This document shows positions 53,429 through 61,120 of a stretch of 64,000 nucleotides of DNA, piece by piece. The DNA comes from Butyricicoccus intestinisimiae (GTDB lineage: Bacteria > Bacillota > Clostridia > Oscillospirales > Butyricicoccaceae). The first letter of the stretch is position 1. Each line of letters opens with the position of its first letter. The notes below the pieces were generated by a model. The model ran no database searches. It was not told the origin of the DNA and worked only from the letters and a program-made list of their open reading frames with translations. Location: the NCBI RefSeq assembly GCF_018918345.1, contig NZ_JAHLQI010000001.1:310001-374000 (forward strand), given 5' to 3'. The position numbers and the translations under genes are program-made.

Positions 53429-53482
53429 ATACCAGGTATAAATGATTTGCGTACTTGACCAAATATTGCTATCAAGTATAAT
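53429..53482 (+). promoter_or_regulatory. Flavin reductase promoter with HxlR operator
   Basis: TTGACC (53455-53460), 16 bp and TATAAT (53477-53482) form the promoter. TACTTGA (53452-53458) and TCAAGTA (53472-53478) are an inverted repeat 20 bp apart centre to centre that covers both boxes. A second palindrome, ATACC-A-GGTAT (53429-53439), lies on the regulator side. Confidence 0.78.
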
Positions 53483-53544
53483 AAATATATCATGAGTTGG
53501 CCGTAGGGTCAATGAATGATATTTATCAGAAAGGCCTGAATTTT

Positions 53545-54048
53545 ATGAAAGAACTGAACATTATGGAGGCAACCGTTTATACCTCCCCCAACCCGCTGAC
53601 TTTAATCTGTTCTCTGAATGAGGATGGCACCACCAACTTGGCACCCATCTGCTTTGTTTCCTATCTCTCTTTCAATCCGCCGATGATTGGATTTTCCGCA
53701 GGAAAGCAGTCCCACACCGGCAAGCGTGTGCGGGAGACGGGTAAAGTCATCGTTACGATCCCCGGTGAAAGTTTGGCTGGCGCGGTGATGGCCTGCGGCA
53801 GTTCCACAGGTGCGACGGCTCATAAGGTTGCTGAAAATCACATTGAAATGAAAGCGGTAGACAGCAGCGATATTCAGATCCCGACGGACACCCGGCTGGC
53901 CATGGTAGCTACCTTGCAGCAGTCCGTGGAGGTTGGCGACCACATCCTTCACATCTGCCAGGTGGACAAATTCCTAGGCGATGAGGAAAAAAAGGGGTTG
54001 TATGCCTGGAATGGCTTTGGAAAAGTCGCGTCTGCAACAGAAGGCTAA
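53545..54048 (+). CDS. Flavin reductase family protein
   Basis: The protein has about 167 residues in the FMN-binding split-barrel fold: PLTLICSLNEDGTTNLAPICFVSYLSFNPPMIGFS, then HTGKRVRETGKVIVTIPGE. I take ATG 53545 (GAAAGG 10 nt upstream); ATG 53512 and TTG 53497 are alternatives with no better site. It should bind FMN and reduce flavin or quinone substrates. With the Cys-bearing HxlR regulator it forms a likely electrophile- or oxidant-response pair. Confidence 0.85.
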   Translation: MKELNIMEATVYTSPNPLTLICSLNEDGTTNLAPICFVSYLSFNPPMIGFSAGKQSHTGKRVRETGKVIVTIPGESLAGAVMACGSSTGATAHKVAENHIEMKAVDSSDIQIPTDTRLAMVATLQQSVEVGDHILHICQVDKFLGDEEKKGLYAWNGFGKVASATEG

Positions 54049-54061
54049 ATGCGGCGACGCC

Positions 54062-54142
54062 ATGAAGCAGGTTTATGACGCAGGCATCCGCACTGTGTGC
54101 TTTATCGCTCCGGTTTTTCTATGGAGTGCTGCTAACGAATAA
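54062..54142 (+). pseudogene. Radical-SAM (SPL/photolyase-like) gene fragment
   Basis: A 26-codon frame reads MKQVYDAGIRTVCFIAPVF, matching a conserved stretch (MKQVYDAGIRTVCFISPVFPG) of SPL-family radical SAM proteins. It then runs into LWSAANE and stop. The codons just before it (GDA) also fit. No other part of the gene is present. Confidence 0.55.
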
Positions 54143-54167
54143 ATAAACCCTCAAAAGGAGACTAAAC

Positions 54168-54944
54168 ATGAAGATTCAGCAAATTCGTAACGCCACCATT
54201 CGAATTGAGTGTGCAGGCAAACATTTTTTGATCGACCCTTGGTTTCAAAAGAAGGGTACCGGTATGAGCGCACCCTCTCCCGATCCGGAGAGGGCGAAAA
54301 TTCCATCTCCTATAACTGAACTTCCTTTTCCTGTGGAGCAGATCATGGAAGGGATTGATGCTATGATCGTCACCCATATCCATCCCGACCATTTTGACCC
54401 GGAAACAGCAGCTATGCTGGACAAAAGTATTCTTGTTTTTGCTGTAAATGAAGAAACCAAAACCCAAATTGAAGGATTTGGCTACACTTCCGTCATGGTA
54501 CTCAAGGATGAAGGGACTGATTTTGACGGCGTGGTTCTCATCCGCACGGAAGCTATGCATGGAGAGTCACCTGATCAGGCGGCCGGACCGGTCTGCGGCA
54601 TCATTCTTCAAGCGGCTGAGGAGCCTGTCCTGTACGTGGCTGGGGATACTGTGTACTATAAAGGGGTTGAACAGGCTTTGGAACAGTATCGCCCGGACGT
54701 GGTAGTGCTCAATGCCTGCGGTGCGGAGCTGATGGGGCTTGGGCGCCTCATCATGGGGGACGAGGATGTTTTGAAGGTATGCGAGGCCGCACCGGATGCC
54801 ACCATCATCGCCAGTCATATGGATGCCGTCAATCATGCAACTGTCAGCCGTGCTGGACTCCGTGATTTTCTGAAGAAACACGGTAAGGATGGACGTGTAT
54901 TAATTCCAGAGGATGGAGAATGCTTAGAGTTTTCGGGAACGTAA
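54168..54944 (+). CDS. MBL-fold metal-dependent hydrolase
   Basis: The protein has 258 residues. The metallo-beta-lactamase fold is UlaG-like: FLIDPWFQKKGTG, VTHIHPDHFD (HxHxDH), VLYVAGDTVYY and IIASHMDAVNH. The substrate is unknown. The ATG has AAAGGAG 8 nt upstream. It is in the same orientation as the flavin reductase and may once have been in one transcript, now separated by the radical-SAM fragment. Confidence 0.88.
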   Translation: MKIQQIRNATIRIECAGKHFLIDPWFQKKGTGMSAPSPDPERAKIPSPITELPFPVEQIMEGIDAMIVTHIHPDHFDPETAAMLDKSILVFAVNEETKTQIEGFGYTSVMVLKDEGTDFDGVVLIRTEAMHGESPDQAAGPVCGIILQAAEEPVLYVAGDTVYYKGVEQALEQYRPDVVVLNACGAELMGLGRLIMGDEDVLKVCEAAPDATIIASHMDAVNHATVSRAGLRDFLKKHGKDGRVLIPEDGECLEFSGT

Positions 54945-55338
54945 TCTCGGTATGACGAAATCATTACGGTGCTGATCATCGTCCTCTTCTGTTTCTTGAA
55001 CAGCAAGTATAATGTCACCGTAAGGGCGGCAAGGCCATCAACGACCCCGCCGCTCGTCTGTTATCGCTCCTATTCTGCATGGCAAAGTAATTTGTACGAA
55101 ATCTTGACATAGGAACACATAAATAAAAGAAGCCACCAGCACCACTGCGTTTCTCGCAGAAGTGTTGGTGGCTCGTTGTTCGCAATCTCGCGATTGCTGT
55201 ATTGGAAATCACCTTCTCGTTTTCGTTGTATCTCCGTTTGTATCATCCCATTTTCAAACAGAGAACGTGCTTCGAGAACGCTCTTTCCATTCCATTCATC
55301 TCCCCAGAAGTGAATGCCATCCAAAAGTTATGATTGCT
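54945..55338. other. Interval with hairpin and coding remnants
   Basis: AGCCACCA and TGGTGGCT (55131-55173) with inner GCAC/GTGT and TGCG/CGCA pairs form a long hairpin followed, on the minus strand, by a T-rich tract; it may terminate leftward transcription from the TetR gene. At about 55020-55070 a plus-strand frame reads KGGKAINDPAARLLSL, a possible gene remnant. An 84-codon leftward frame (55324-55070) runs through the hairpin and is doubtful. Confidence 0.5.
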
Positions 55339-56049
55339 CTATTCGCTAAGCGAAAAGTCAAAATGCATAGCCAGCGTTTGAAACAGATGCTGCATGACTT
55401 GATCTGCCAAATGACACATGTCTAGCTTTTGAATAAATGCTATGACGTTTTTTATCTCTGATTCCGGTACGCAAAAAGCTCGCAGACTCATCGTTAAAAA
55501 TCGTTCCAGTTTTTTATCCAATGTAAAATATATATCACACTTATGTGCCATATACGCTTGCATAATTCCTGCAGAGCCGATTTCCATCTCGTAAAAATCA
55601 CTTTCGCTGAGCTGCGGCTGATACGAGCCAAAAATCTGATACAGCTCTTTCGCCGTGTTTCGATTGATGTACTCCGCAGCTTCTTTCTGCATATATGCTT
55701 CTACATAAATATCCCGCAAAACTTCATTCCGCTCTGTCAGTGTAAGCTGAATGCTTGTCTCCACGGCATAGATATAAATCGGCGCAGCCGCCTCTCCGGC
55801 GATCTTTCGTGCAACACCAAACTGATTGCTGAACATAAACTGTACCAGTTCGATAAGCACGCCGTCTTTTGCGTGAAAGATATTTTGAAACGTGCTGACA
55901 GAAACATGTGCCTCTCGCACAATTTCCGCAACAGTTGTTCCTCTATAACCCTTTTCTAAGAACAAGCGCACGCAGGCGGATAAAATACGTTTTTTTGCCG
56001 CAAGGCTCGCCTTTGTGATTGCGATAAGATCGCCTTCTTTCTCATACAC
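55339..56049 (-). CDS. TetR/AcrR family transcriptional regulator
   Basis: The protein has up to 236 residues. The helix-turn-helix is RILSACVRLFLEKGYRGTTVAEIVREAHVSVSTFQNIFHAKDG (about residues 20-62). The remainder is a helical ligand domain. The start is uncertain: the GTG at 56049 overlaps its own AAGGAG site, and the well-spaced ATG at 56045 is in another frame. An A7 tract near 55990 could reconcile them by a one-base shift. The palindrome in its promoter suggests autoregulation; the target is unknown. Confidence 0.83.
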   Translation of the reverse strand: MYEKEGDLIAITKASLAAKKRILSACVRLFLEKGYRGTTVAEIVREAHVSVSTFQNIFHAKDGVLIELVQFMFSNQFGVARKIAGEAAAPIYIYAVETSIQLTLTERNEVLRDIYVEAYMQKEAAEYINRNTAKELYQIFGSYQPQLSESDFYEMEIGSAGIMQAYMAHKCDIYFTLDKKLERFLTMSLRAFCVPESEIKNVIAFIQKLDMCHLADQVMQHLFQTLAMHFDFSLSE

Positions 56050-56052
56050 TCC

Positions 56053-56096
56053 TTGGTATGTGTACCAATTATACCATGGTGTTCTCTACTTATCAA
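56053..56096 (-). promoter_or_regulatory. Promoter and operator of the 55339 TetR gene
   Basis: On the minus strand TTGATA (56096-56091), 17 bp and TATAAT (56073-56068) form the promoter. TTGGTA-TGTG-TACCAA (56053-56068) lies at the expected transcription start, and the palindrome ACCATGGT (56073-56080) adjoins the -10. The expected 5' leader is only about 12 nt. Confidence 0.8.
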
Positions 56097-56167
56097 TGCT
56101 GTTTCGTAAATTTCTCGCCGTCTTTACAAAAAAATTAGCAGGATTTACGAAATATCACAGTGTTCGG

Positions 56168-56221
56168 ATAAATAGAATGGACTCGCTCCTTGTTTTAAGA
56201 AAGCAAGTCCGTTCTATTTAT
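56168..56221 (-). terminator. Terminator of the bacteriocin transporter operon
   Basis: ATAAATAGAATGGACT and AGTCCGTTCTATTTAT form a 16-bp stem with one G-T type mismatch. It lies 9 bp beyond the ATPase stop codon. Confidence 0.75.
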
Positions 56222-56229
56222 GAAATGGA

Positions 56230-56859
56230 TTATAATTCCAGTCGTTTCGGGCAACTATTCGCTACCATCATATCGTGCGTGACAATCACAACCGTCTTTC
56301 CATCATCATGTAATTGATGCAACAATGAGATGACCAAATCTCGATTGCTTGGATCCAGCGAACCTGTCGGTTCGTCTGCCAAAACGACTTGGCATGGCTT
56401 TAAGAACAATCTCGCAATGGCAACGCGCTGCTGTTCACCGCCGCTTAACTCTACAACCTTCTGTTTCATCATTTCTGCCGGCAAATTCACTCGTTCCAGA
56501 GCTTCACCGATGCATTTTTTTTTATTTTTCACGTGTTGGTACGCTAGTGCCCAGTTCAAATTTTCTTCTACCGTACAATTTTCCATCAATGCAAAATTCT
56601 GGAACAAATATCCAATAGTATTCCGTCGCAGCAGCGTTGCCTGTTTGCTATTGATTTTCGGATTTCGAATATCATTAAAAAGCAATCCGCCGGACTGATA
56701 TGGCTCTAACAATCCGATAATGTTAAGCAACGTACTCTTACCCTTGCCGCTGCCGCCGGTGATGGAGAGCATGTCTCCATCACCGATAATCAGGTTAAAA
56801 TTGGTCAGAATATTGTGACTCCCGAACGATTTATTGATGTCTTTTAAAATAATTGGCAT
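56230..56859 (-). CDS. ABC ATPase of a lactococcin-972-type bacteriocin exporter
   Basis: The protein has 209 residues. Walker A is TGGSGKGKST, the Q loop is in IGYLFQNFALM, the signature is [14 protein letters not shown], Walker B is VVLADEPTGSLD and the switch is VTHD. It is short and of the MacB/LolD subfamily, matching the ATPases that accompany DUF1430 permeases in lactococcin 972 clusters. It starts 23 nt after the permease stop with an AGGAGAG site. Confidence 0.9.
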   Translation of the reverse strand: MPIILKDINKSFGSHNILTNFNLIIGDGDMLSITGGSGKGKSTLLNIIGLLEPYQSGGLLFNDIRNPKINSKQATLLRRNTIGYLFQNFALMENCTVEENLNWALAYQHVKNKKKCIGEALERVNLPAEMMKQKVVELSGGEQQRVAIARLFLKPCQVVLADEPTGSLDPSNRDLVISLLHQLHDDGKTVVIVTHDMMVANSCPKRLEL

Positions 56860-56882
56860 ATAGATTCTCTCCTAGTTCTTAT

Positions 56883-59087
56883 TTATCCTCGCGGTGCCTG
56901 AATACCCTTTCGTGCCTGCAAAACAGTCTGGACCAGCATTTCCATCAGCAATGAAGCAATACATATTCCTGCGCAGACGCCTATTCCCGCTGTAGAAGTG
57001 CCGATTACACGCATCAGATTCAGAAAAACAAATACGATAGCCCAAAATATGGCCGACTTCGCATAGTATGGAAGATTGCATCGAAAAGCTGAATATCCGA
57101 GCAAGCTCATAATGTACAGTTTGCGATGTTCTGCTTGAAGGATCGTCAAGGCACTGATAAAAATCAAAACAACAAATACAATGGAATATGCAATACTAAA
57201 GAAAATTTGTTGCCGCAATTGCTGCTCTACACGGTATATTTTGTCGGAAACGCGATCATATGCATTATTGACAATGGTTACACTATCTTCTAATCCACAG
57301 GCTTTTATATCTTTTTCAAAATAGGCCAAATTTTGTTCTGACTGTTTGGCCGGAATTTTTAGATAATTGCCACCACTGAACAAATCCGCCATTAAATTCT
57401 TGCTGATCGACACATTGTTATACACATATGAAATCGGGTCTTGAATATAACAGTCGTGCGCCATGCCAACATCCGGATCATAGGTAAAATAGTTCTGATT
57501 ATCCTTGACCCAAGTAATTTGAATAGGATAATCAGAGTGTTTCTGCTCTCCATTCTTACCAAGATCATCCATGATATAGTAATCAGAAGTAATATCTTTG
57601 ACAATCTGTTCTTTCAGCGTCTTTTCATAGGACTTGAACTGTTCCGGAATTAGCACATGAACAACAGCCTCATTCTGGTTGGTAAACTGCACACGGTTGC
57701 CGTCCACATCATAAATCGGATTCTGCTTTAAATACTCATAATTGATACTGATATGGTTGTTGCTGACGTACTCTTTCTTGTCCGGCGTGCTAAAATCATC
57801 CTCATCGGTCTGCTGCAAAACCGTGTCATAGTTATCGTTGGATTTTTCAATAATTGCGCCAGTAGCATTGAACAGCAATGCACCTCGCTCGTTTTGAATC
57901 GCAAAAAATTTTTTGTATTCGGCTGTTAACTCCTGTTGTCCGTTTAGGGTCTCCATTCGATCCGATGTCAACGGCAGCTCGACATAGTTTTTCAACATTT
58001 CTAACCGTTCTGCTGAATTTCCATATGCAATATTTTGCTGATATAAACCAATTGCTGATGCAATCATCGGAACCAACAGCAAAACGAGAATCAATTTATA
58101 CGCATAAGCAGTTCCCAAAACACTCTTGTATGGAAACTTGTTCTTGATGATTCCAACTGGACGAATACTGGAAATCAATCCGATATGAAAAACAAAAACG
58201 ATGGCATAGACAAACGCGGTAAGCACAAGCGCCAATGCAAAATATACTTTCAAAAAAGAAAATCCAAGCGTCAATCCATTGTAGCAATACAACGCAATCG
58301 CCGTCATTCCTGCCACACTAGACATCATGACAACGGATGTCGGCACATATACACGTGGCAAAAATTCTGCAACCAACTTTTGGTTACTATACCCCAATAT
58401 TTTTTTGATAGTTTCCCCTTTGAGCTCTTGAAATAGCAAATAAAGTGCCAACAACGTCGTGATAATAATCAGCAAAACAAGCAACTTTCCGTATTGGGTA
58501 ATCGCATCATGCAAACCATAGGTATCGTTTGCTTCTCCTCCAATAAACGTTGCTTGATATTGTGTGCCGTTTCCAATCTCATTTACTTTTTGTACGAATG
58601 CATCAGCATCCTCTTGGTCAGAAGAAACAACTTGTACTTGCTCCATGCTAACGTTTGGTTTTCTGGATGCCAAAGAGTATAGATTGATTGTATTTTCCAC
58701 AGAAAAAACAGAAATCTGTCCAACCTGTTCGGAATTTTTCGATGGTTTACTGGAAACATATTCTCCAGTCTTAACCGGCATCGTTCCGCTTTTTAAGCGT
58801 TCTGTGTATTTATTTAGGTCAGATGTATACACGCTAACCGTCTTTTTTGATTTGTCATAGTCATATTTCATGACTTCCAGATTCAAGCTTTGAGCCGCTT
58901 TTGCAATTTCTGTCATGGGTTTTCCAATTTCATCCGCTGAAACTTGAATTTGTACATTAAAACAAAAACTAGGCGAGAAAAAAGTCTCTCCATTTGTATT
59001 AAAATACGTGAAAGTCATCCAACTGACCAAGCAAAATAAGCAGCCTAACGATAATGCAAAGATTTTTTTCATAATACTATTATCCAT
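56883..59087 (-). CDS. DUF1430-type bacteriocin-associated permease
   Basis: The protein has 734 residues. A first membrane helix (about 7-27) is followed by an external domain, then helices at about 211-231, 255-275, 285-310 and 332-352, a second external domain (about 355-640) and three C-terminal helices. The layout and strings such as YGLHDAITQYGKLLVLLIIITTLLALYLLFQELKGE match the bacteriocin-associated integral membrane (DUF1430) proteins. It should export, or protect against, the peptide encoded upstream. The start at 59087 has no strong ribosome site; ATG 59072 is an alternative. Confidence 0.87.
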   Translation of the reverse strand: MDNSIMKKIFALSLGCLFCLVSWMTFTYFNTNGETFFSPSFCFNVQIQVSADEIGKPMTEIAKAAQSLNLEVMKYDYDKSKKTVSVYTSDLNKYTERLKSGTMPVKTGEYVSSKPSKNSEQVGQISVFSVENTINLYSLASRKPNVSMEQVQVVSSDQEDADAFVQKVNEIGNGTQYQATFIGGEANDTYGLHDAITQYGKLLVLLIIITTLLALYLLFQELKGETIKKILGYSNQKLVAEFLPRVYVPTSVVMMSSVAGMTAIALYCYNGLTLGFSFLKVYFALALVLTAFVYAIVFVFHIGLISSIRPVGIIKNKFPYKSVLGTAYAYKLILVLLLVPMIASAIGLYQQNIAYGNSAERLEMLKNYVELPLTSDRMETLNGQQELTAEYKKFFAIQNERGALLFNATGAIIEKSNDNYDTVLQQTDEDDFSTPDKKEYVSNNHISINYEYLKQNPIYDVDGNRVQFTNQNEAVVHVLIPEQFKSYEKTLKEQIVKDITSDYYIMDDLGKNGEQKHSDYPIQITWVKDNQNYFTYDPDVGMAHDCYIQDPISYVYNNVSISKNLMADLFSGGNYLKIPAKQSEQNLAYFEKDIKACGLEDSVTIVNNAYDRVSDKIYRVEQQLRQQIFFSIAYSIVFVVLIFISALTILQAEHRKLYIMSLLGYSAFRCNLPYYAKSAIFWAIVFVFLNLMRVIGTSTAGIGVCAGICIASLLMEMLVQTVLQARKGIQAPRG

Positions 59088-59149
59088 CGTTTGTCTACAG
59101 CAATCTCACTTTTTTAGATGAGATTGTTGTAGATAATGTTTGTTACTTA

Positions 59150-59563
59150 CTATTGTACTTCATAGCCATACCATGTTCCAAAAACAATTGCTCCAAATGT
59201 TCCTAAGGTAGCGCTTGACTGCCGCATATTCTTTTCTCCCACTTCTAGCCAACCGCTCCAGTGTTTTCTATCCCAAGCACCATTTTTCGTATAAACACGA
59301 GTCTTTTTGGTACTGGACTGCGCGCATGATGTGATAGTTCCGTCCTTTAAGATACCACCATACCATGATCCCCCGTCAATGGAATCGACAGAATAGGTCG
59401 CCCAACCATCTTTTTTATTTCGGATATCTAGCAGAGAAAATACATCCCCGTAGTTAGTAACACTAGCATCATGGTCATTTGTCGTTGTAACTGTACCATA
59501 AACCCAATAAGCAATCAGTAATACAATCAATGCAATAACAACCGTAACAGATCTTTTGAACAT
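59150..59563 (-). CDS. Lactococcin-972-like bacteriocin precursor
   Basis: The protein has 137 residues from ATG 59563 (AAGGAGG 8 nt upstream). An N-terminal hydrophobic segment (SVTVVIALIVLLIAYWVYG) serves as signal or anchor. The C-terminal part has GGSWYGGILKDG, TRVYTKNG, WSGWLEVGEKN and the final GTWYGYEV, which fit the lactococcin 972 pattern of GG.W..G, a shared S/T-rich strand and an aromatic C-terminus. Lactococcin 972 blocks septum formation by binding lipid II. The gene leads its exporter genes and has palindromes in its promoter region. The match is by pattern, so activity is uncertain. Confidence 0.72.
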   Translation of the reverse strand: MFKRSVTVVIALIVLLIAYWVYGTVTTTNDHDASVTNYGDVFSLLDIRNKKDGWATYSVDSIDGGSWYGGILKDGTITSCAQSSTKKTRVYTKNGAWDRKHWSGWLEVGEKNMRQSSATLGTFGAIVFGTWYGYEVQ

Positions 59564-59590
59564 ATTATATACCTCCTTGATGTTCATCCA

Positions 59591-59694
59591 GTACAATCAA
59601 TATATGTTGTACCATTTTGGGCCTTCATTTACTAACAACCGTCAGTAATCAGATTTTCGGACAAATATTTCAAAAAAAATTTGAAATATTTGTC
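59591..59694 (-). promoter_or_regulatory. Palindromes upstream of the bacteriocin gene
   Basis: GTACA and TGTAC are inverted 22 bp apart end to end (59591-59612). A perfect 15-bp inverted repeat (GACAAATATTTCAAA, 5-nt A loop) spans 59660-59694. There is no clear sigma-A promoter between these and the start, consistent with use of an alternative sigma factor or activator. Confidence 0.6.
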
Positions 59695-59708
59695 TAGTAA
59701 ATAATTTT

Positions 59709-59745
59709 GCCTCCCTTCTATTTACTACAACCATAGAAGGGAGGC
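59709..59745. terminator. Hairpin after the anti-sigma gene
   Basis: GCCTCCCTTCTAT and ATAGAAGGGAGGC pair perfectly over 13 bp with an 11-nt loop. The following minus-strand sequence is AT-rich but not a T run. It lies 30 bp past the anti-sigma stop and probably separates the two operons. Confidence 0.65.
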
Positions 59746-59774
59746 AATCTCGGACAATTTTTCCAAAAAAATTT

Positions 59775-60485
59775 TTATTTATTTTTTGCTTGCGGTATTG
59801 TTATGTTTTTCGCTATTTTTATGAGGTTTTCTTTAGATACCGAACCGGAAAGCTCTATCACACAACCACTTTCATTCCATACCAATGAACGGAAGTTATC
59901 GCTCTCATCTTCAGTCAGAGTAGCCGTAGTGCCACGCAATTCTATTTTGGAAACTGTTGCATCTTCGCTATACCATGCAACGCTCCCAGATTCTACTGTA
60001 ACAAACGTCTGATCTAATCCAAAATTCATATCATTAGAATCTTGATAAAAGACATGATAGTATCCATTTTCTTCATCTCGTGTTTCATTTACTCGCTTCA
60101 TGCCATCTGGAATCCAACCGAGCTGAGCAGGTGAGAATTCGTCTATGGTATTGTCACCTCGCATTGTAACGGAATTTTCAGTATAACCGTCTTCTCGTTG
60201 AGTGAATACTTGGAAGAAATCCCGATACGCCGCACGGACATCTGTATTAAAAAATGGCAGCGCAATCGCAATAATAAGAACAGCAGCAACAGCATTTCGA
60301 CTGTAACGGAGTACTTTTCTCCGCTTTTCCCGACGATTTTGTTGTTCAATCAGTCCCTGCATCTCTTTTTCAAACCACGGTGAGAAGGTATGCTGCTGTT
60401 TTTTTGCTCCTTCTGTACACGTTTCATCCATATACTGTGCCGCTTCGGATGCCGCCTCGCGGAGCATGTCATCTGTTAGTTTCAT
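59775..60485 (-). CDS. Anti-sigma factor-like membrane protein (DUF4367)
   Basis: The protein has 236 residues. The N-terminal ~60 residues are cytosolic and helical (FSPWFEKEMQGLIEQQNRREKRRK). One membrane segment follows at about 64-82. The extracytoplasmic part has the DUF4367 pattern (LGWIPDGMKRVNE...YYHVFYQD...FVTVESGSVAWY). The start overlaps the sigma gene by 4 nt. It should hold the sigma factor inactive until a signal outside the membrane is sensed. Confidence 0.87.
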   Translation of the reverse strand: MKLTDDMLREAASEAAQYMDETCTEGAKKQQHTFSPWFEKEMQGLIEQQNRREKRRKVLRYSRNAVAAVLIIAIALPFFNTDVRAAYRDFFQVFTQREDGYTENSVTMRGDNTIDEFSPAQLGWIPDGMKRVNETRDEENGYYHVFYQDSNDMNFGLDQTFVTVESGSVAWYSEDATVSKIELRGTTATLTEDESDNFRSLVWNESGCVIELSGSVSKENLIKIAKNITIPQAKNK

Positions 60486-61012
60486 AGCTCTATTCCCTCC
60501 TCCTGCAAATATTTTTGCAATTTTTTCTTACCACGGCTGATTAGTTTTTCTACTTTGCTCACAGAATATTCTAACATCTGTGCAATTTCTCGATTGCTAT
60601 AGCCCTCTGAAAATTTTAATAGAATTACTTGACGATAGCTCGGCGGAAGTTTCACAATCGCTGCTGCCAACGGCGAAAGAGATTGCGGTGGATGTTCCTC
60701 ATATTCCGGCTCTTCTGTAACATCCTCCAACGAGACCGTTGTATGCTTATTTCGCTTGTGATACAAATCAATTGCCGCTCGTTCTGCAAGAATAACAACA
60801 AAATGACGTGTTTCTGAGCTGTTTACATCCCGAATTTTTTGGATATTCTTTGCGATTTTCATAAACGCTTCGCTGAGAGCATCCTCTGCCCAATAGTCAT
60901 CGTGAAGGATTTCTCGTGCTCGGTACATCATGAGCGAACGATATGTATAATAAATTTCTTCTAGTTTTGCCTGTTCTTCCGGTTCATCAATCAATGCCAT
61001 ACCGGCAATCAT
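60482..61012 (-). CDS. ECF-type RNA polymerase sigma factor
   Basis: The protein has 176 residues. Region 2 reads HDDYWAEDALSEAFMKIAKNI and FVVILAERAAIDLYHK; region 4 reads LPPSYRQVILLKFSEGYSNREIAQMLEYSVSKVEKLISRGKKKLQKYL. The start is ATG 61012 with GGAGG 9 nt upstream. A longer frame reaching 61060 would begin at or before the -10 of the promoter, so it is excluded. It is co-transcribed with its anti-sigma factor and lies next to the bacteriocin genes, its possible target. Confidence 0.9.
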   Translation of the reverse strand: MIAGMALIDEPEEQAKLEEIYYTYRSLMMYRAREILHDDYWAEDALSEAFMKIAKNIQKIRDVNSSETRHFVVILAERAAIDLYHKRNKHTTVSLEDVTEEPEYEEHPPQSLSPLAAAIVKLPPSYRQVILLKFSEGYSNREIAQMLEYSVSKVEKLISRGKKKLQKYLQEEGIEL

Positions 61013-61049
61013 TTTTTGATACCTCCATGTATGTCTGTATTTTTCACTC

Positions 61050-61078
61050 ATTATAATCATCGAAAATTAAACTGTCAA
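61050..61078 (-). promoter_or_regulatory. Sigma-A promoter of the sigma/anti-sigma operon
   Basis: On the minus strand TTGACA (61078-61073), 17 bp and TATAAT (61055-61050) match consensus exactly. The -35 touches the base of the pcrA hairpin. Confidence 0.9.
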
Positions 61079-61120
61079 GCAAAATCTCCCGCTTGTATAG
61101 CACAAACGGGAGATTTTGCT
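61078..61120 (-). terminator. Hairpin at the end of pcrA
   Basis: AGCAAAATCTCCCG pairs perfectly with CGGGAGATTTTGCT, 15-nt loop. On the minus strand it begins at the pcrA stop codon itself, and its far arm ends in TTTTGCTTG, which merges into the next promoter. Confidence 0.8.

Noticed and set aside
55070-55324. 84-codon leftward frame after the TetR gene
   Set aside because: It runs through a strong terminator-like hairpin and has no ribosome site; probably not a gene.
61013-61060. Longer N-terminus for the sigma factor
   Set aside because: Those codons run across and beyond the -10 and predicted transcription start; ATG 61012 has a proper GGAGG site.
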